A DNA stretch of 64,000 nt from Moniliophthora roreri. Lineage: Eukaryota > Basidiomycota > Agaricomycetes > Agaricales > Marasmiaceae. The DNA lies in the NCBI GenBank assembly GCA_001466705.2, contig LATX02000246.1:62001-126000 (forward strand), given 5' to 3'. This document shows, one piece after another, positions 60,101 to 64,000 of the stretch. How positions within the stretch are numbered: position 1 is the stretch's first letter; every line of letters starts with the position of its first letter. The position numbers and the translations under genes are program-made. The notes beneath the pieces were generated by a model. It saw nothing but the letters and a program-made list of their open reading frames with translations. It searched no databases and was not told the DNA's origin.

Positions 60101-63100
60101 AATTCAAAAAGAATTAGAAAAGAACTGGCAAACTACCAAAAACTTCTTTGGTAATATTTCCAAATGTTTCCCTACAATCCAGTCTAATCTTTTGCCACAA
60201 GTTAAAATTGGTGACAAAATGTTCCAATTTGGCAAAGAACCGACTCCACCTCCTTACGAGTTCAATGTTGGGGAAAACACTTTTAGGAAAATAACCAAAC
60301 AGGAAGCCCGCAATATGGTTTTAGAACATTATAGGGATAGGAAACTCTTCCAACCCAAACCAGTTCGACCTCAAACTCCTTACCGCCCAAAAGGAGATAC
60401 CCTTGAGGTTCCCAATATTGACATAGAGGCACCATCACCGCCTCCCAAACCAGTAATGCCGGATCTGGGAATAAACATTTCTTCCATAACGGTCAATAAT
60501 CCTCAACCGGAAGTTCCCGAATTTATTCAAGGTTCTTCAAACATCCAAGCTCGTGTTGATATCAACATTGCAGATGTTGTTCCTCTTGATGATAAAGATT
60601 CTCAAGGGAAAAATGGAGGGAAGAACCTGAATATGGGAGACTTTGATAAAGAAGATTGGGACGAAAATTATAATGATTACGTTCATAACGAAGCGGACTA
60701 CTATGATTGGTATGATCTAATTGATCTTAAGAGCAGCATCACTAATGAATTGCTAGAAACGAACATTGATTCCGAGCCATCATCAGCGCTCAATGAACAA
60801 TTTCTTTCTAACTCTGTAAATAGTAACATTGTACAATGTATGATGACTAAAATTAGTGATAAAAACGTTGTATCTGTAGAACCACAAACAAATGAATGGG
60901 CTCTTGATACTGCTGCAACCAATCACATAACACCTTTTAAGTCCGATTTCCNCATCCAAGCTCGTGTTGATATCAACATTGCGGATGTTGTTCCTCTTGA
61001 TGATAAAGATTCTCAAGGGAAAAATGGAGGGAAGAACCTGAATATGGGAGACTTTGATAAAGAAGATTGGGACGAAAATTATAATGATTACGTTCATAAC
61101 GAAGCGGACTACTATGATTGGTATGATCTAATTGATCTTAAGAGCAGCATCACTAATGAATTGCTAGAAACGAACATTGATTCCGAGCCATCATCAGCGC
61201 TCAATGAACAATTTCTTTCTAACTCTGTAAATAGTAACATTGTACAATGTATGATGACTAAAATTAGTGATAAAAACGTTGTATCTGTAGAACCACAAAC
61301 AAATGAATGGGCTCTTGATACTGCTGCTACCAATCACATAACGCCTTTTAAGTCCGATTTCCTTGAGTTAAATGAAATTCCTACAGGACCCAAGCAAATT
61401 ATTGGAGTCACTGGATCGGATGTCATAACTCATCAAGGAACAGTAATCATTCGTCATACCAATTCACTTGGAGAAACCCATACGGTCAAACTTTATCCGG
61501 TGTTCTATTGGCCTAAAGCAAATCATAGACTTCTAGCTGGGAATAAATATATCGTAAATGGTTACGATATTAAATATTCGTTCCCAGAAACCTCTATAAT
61601 TATGAAAGCTAATGGTAAACTCTTTATGTCGCTGTTCACGAAACCAGAAAGAGATGGGTATACATACCTATATGCTTCATCTGTCAATCAGAATGAAGCA
61701 GTTACCATTCTCGCCTTCAAGATTAAATCAACTGATCCTGTAATTGCTCATAACAGATTTGGTCATATACCTTATCATGTATTGACAAACTGTATGAAGC
61801 ACTGCAAAGGATTTTCCATTGAGAAACAAGGATCTAAAAAGTCTTTGTGTAAGAGATGTGCTGAAGGAGGAACAGCATCTAAACCTTACTATAGTTCTCA
61901 AAAGCGTAAAGATAATATCCTAGAACTTATTCATATGGATATTAAGGAGTTTCCCATTAATTCTTACCACCAAAATCGCTATACATTAGTTCTTATTGAT
62001 GACCATTCCTCAGTAGGATGGATTTATCACCAACAAACTAAGAATCAATTTGAAACACTTACCAGTTTCAAACGCTTTCGTGCTTTAACCGAAAAGCAAA
62101 CTGGTAAAATTATTAAATGTGTTCAAACTGATCATGGTGGAGAATTTTTTGGAAATGAGTTCCAAACATATCTCAAAGATAATGGAATTCAAATGCGAAA
62201 CTCAGCTCCTCATATACATCAACAGCAAGGAAGAGTCGAACGTTCAATTCATACTCTTGCGGAAAAAGCAGAAAAATTCCGCAATCATGCCTCCTTACCA
62301 CAATCTTGGTGGGAATTCATGATGAACAACGCTGTACATGTATATAATCGCACTTCTAACAAACGCTTAGAATGGAAAACTCCAACCGAAATCTATAGTA
62401 AGAAAGTGCCTGATGTTTCTTATTTCCGAACACCAGGATGTTCAGCATATGTCTTTATTCATAAAGAACAATGCAAGAACAAACTTTCGAAGAAAATGGA
62501 ACGTATGACATTCTTAGATTACACTCCTAATACCAAAGGATATCGTTTTATGCGACAGGATAAGACAATATTTACGGCTGCTCAAGCAGACTTTGATGAA
62601 GAAGACTTTCTGTACTTGTCTAATTCAGTTGATCGAACCTTACAATCAACCAATGGAATCTTATCTATTCCTTTTACTGGAATTAATCGACCACGATCAG
62701 ATAATGATGATGACGGTCATCAAAATCACGATCAAGGGAGAGGAAATGATGATGATGACAATCATCCTGATTTCCCTCAACCTAATCATCCCAACGGAGG
62801 TAATGATCCTGTGGATCATCATCAGAACCAGAATGATGGTGAGGATCAATCACAACCTAAAAATACTGCACCGCCACAAAACCCAATAGATCCTGAAATA
62901 AATAATATAAACAGGAGAATGCGACAAAGGGATGTCTACAAACTGGGTTCAGTTGTAGTTGTTTCAGCAGGATTTTCTGTCTGAGCTGTACCACAGCGGT
63001 ATGGAGACGCAATGGGTCATATGCCTATCCGAGATAGATTACGTCTACGTACATATAACAACTTACCTGATTCAAATGATCAAGGAGATAGTCCTGATCA

Positions 63101-64000
63101 AGAATTCATACAAGGTAGTAGTCGTGACCATGAGCAGGATATTCCACCTGCTGAACATCAAATACAACAGTCAAATGAGGATGAAATGGAACAAGATCAT
63201 AATGATATAGAGATTGATCGAACTCCACCTCAGANTGACGAACTCAAGTCACTACGAGAACGTAACGTTTACAAACTTGTAGATTTACCTCAAGGTCGAA
63301 AAGCGATAAAATCCAGATGGGTTTTTGACGTCAAAACAGATGGCCGTTATAAGGCACAACTTGTAGCAAAAGGTTTCTCACAAGTCGAAGGAATAGATTA
63401 TGACGAATTGTTCTCTCCTGTAGTACGCTTTGAAACCGTTTGCGTATTACTTGCACTAGCCGCTCTTGAGGATTGGGATATCCAAGCGCTAGATGTCAAA
63501 ACAGCCTTTCTCTATGGTGAACTTGACAAGGAGATTTATATGGAACAACCACAAGGATTTGTCAAAGGTTCAAACAAAGTTTGGTTATTACACCGTGCAC
63601 TATATGGTTTAAAACAAGCCTCTTTATCATGGTGGTACCAATGCACTAAATCCATGGCTAAGCTAGGATTTAAGCGCTGTATATCAGACGCTGGTGTATA
63701 TTACTTTATACGTGGAAATGATATAATCATTGCCATTGTATATGTAGATGATGCGATTTTCATGGGTTCAAATTCTAGCCTTCTTCACTCAAAGAAGAAA
63801 GAATTCATGAAAATATGGGAATGTAGAGATTTAGGTGAACCTAGAGAATTCCTACGAATGCGGATTACTCGAGATCGAAAGCGACGTACTTTATCACTTG
63901 ATCAAAGTGACTATCTCGAGAAAATCATTAAACGCTTTGGTATGGAAAACGCCAATCCCACTCGTACTCCATTACCCGCCGGTTACAAACCTACGGCCAA
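57105..64000 (+). CDS. Copia Gag-Pol polyprotein, near-intact, partial at window end
   Basis: One frame runs from ATG 57105 through 64000 (at least 2298 codons) with a single TGA at 62982-62984. Order: UBN2-type Gag (about residues 60-260); an Asn/Lys-rich basic stretch (285-345) in place of a CCHC knuckle; a roughly 900-residue region with Cys clusters (C374-C379-C402-C405; C650-C654-C657-C668; FCVTCNYPHH; RCDSPAC). Protease has LDTAATNH (D1405, and D1268 in the duplicated piece). Integrase has HNRFGH..CKRC zinc ligands and D1612, D1676, E1712 (DD35E). RT (from 63237) has IVYVDDAIF. Residue numbers include 137 residues that appear twice around the N at 60952. About 55 codons appear missing at the N at 63235. 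Usual Copia Gag-Pol is about 1,400-1,500 aa. The stop lies inside the anomalous 62932-62986 block. Confidence 0.88.
60542..60951 (+). repeat. 410-bp segment present twice around an N (first)
   Basis: Matches 60953-61362 with only about three differences (for example GCAGATG against GCGGATG). It covers the acidic region and the protease start. Confidence 0.9.
60952..60952. other. Single-N sequence join
   Basis: Sequence jumps back 411 positions. The offset is a multiple of three, so the frame stays open. Confidence 0.9.
60953..61362 (+). repeat. 410-bp segment present twice around an N (second)
   Basis: Near-identical to 60542-60951 and then continues into the full protease. Copy 1 has this region only once, so the doubling is probably an unmerged contig overlap. 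Confidence 0.9.
62932..62986 (+). other. 55-nt block that is the non-reversed complement of copy 1
   Basis: Aligned base by base with 16382-16436, 51 of 55 positions are Watson-Crick complements in the same left-to-right order. Flanks on both sides align normally. The four exceptions are transitions, three of them in CG or CC/TC words where copy 1 has decayed. The block is neither the same strand nor an inversion. The only gag-pol stop (62982-62984) falls within it. Confidence 0.88.
63235..63235. other. Single-N sequence join
   Basis: Sequence jumps forward from 16692-equivalent to about 16858-equivalent, so roughly 165 bp present in copy 1 are missing. The frame stays open. Confidence 0.88.

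Larger units (their letters stand above)
55810..64000 (+). mobile_element. Ty1/Copia LTR retrotransposon, copy 2 (well preserved, runs off the window)
   Basis: The 5' LTR is 55810-56325 and the primer site 56326-56338. The leader runs to 57104 and gag-pol from 57105. The same family as copy 1, but with CGs retained and gag-pol open apart from one codon. The five bases before the LTR are TATGC; the 3' end lies outside the window, so the target duplication cannot be checked. It carries two single-N joins (60952, 63235) and an anomalous 55-nt block (62932-62986). Confidence 0.93.

Noticed and set aside
62959..63210. Open frame after the Copia stop codon as a separate protein
   Set aside because: It is out of frame with the pol coding sequence, which itself continues in the original frame after the single TGA.

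Overview
The window looks like a chromosome piece from a basidiomycete fungus, most likely an Agaricomycete. The host genes have introns of about 47-63 nt with GT..AG ends and small exons. The gene families are typical of mushrooms: a DUF6534-like membrane protein, F-box/LRR, HNH nuclease-domain proteins, a HET-domain remnant and a GT15 mannosyltransferase. Transposons have decayed mainly by CpG to TpG/CpA change. The species cannot be named from sequence alone.

Layout. (1) 1-6014 is a CpG-poor transposon graveyard with a decayed MULE transposase (1696-4706, minus) and old LTR debris. (2) 6020-20672 is a Ty1/Copia element with 507-bp LTRs and a perfect 5-bp target duplication (GGTCT). Its gag-pol is riddled with nonsense codons. 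It also carries a nested solo LTR, two single-N joins that duplicate its 5' part, and an exact 1789-bp tandem duplication across integrase/RT. (3) 20678-49850 is CpG-rich host DNA. It begins with a DUF6534-type gene (21339-22679, minus). A segmentally repeated cluster follows at 23876-40183, holding three copies of a divergent gene pair (an HNH-nuclease gene on minus, and on plus a paralogue that has lost the HNH core), with an F-box gene and a multi-TM membrane gene between copies. Next come a broken HET gene, a zinc-finger gene (43738-45784, minus), and an intact-looking GT15 mannosyltransferase (48400-49842). (4) 49900-55809 is a second CpG-depleted block with a 2.2-kb TIR element that carries a decayed Hsp70 fragment. 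(5) 55810-64000 is a second, much better preserved copy of the same Copia family. It is open from gag into reverse transcriptase except for one stop codon, and it runs off the window end.

Relations between parts. The two Copia copies explain each other. Copy 2 supplies the undecayed codons (CGA, TGG, CAA) at copy 1's stops and an empty site for its solo LTR. The stop in copy 2 lies in a 55-nt stretch that is the complement, but not the reverse complement, of copy 1's sequence. In the host cluster, unit A (23876-27430) is unit B (27431-36520) with two internal deletions. The HNH gene and its neighbour share exon length, intron position and intron phase, which argues that they are old paralogues sharing one bidirectional promoter.

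Strongest leads: the non-reversed complement block, the roughly 900-residue Cys-rich insertion between Gag and protease in this Copia family, the triplicated nuclease/dead-nuclease divergent pair, and the TIR element with captured Hsp70 sequence. Several structures sit at single-N joins and are more likely assembly joins than biology; these are marked.
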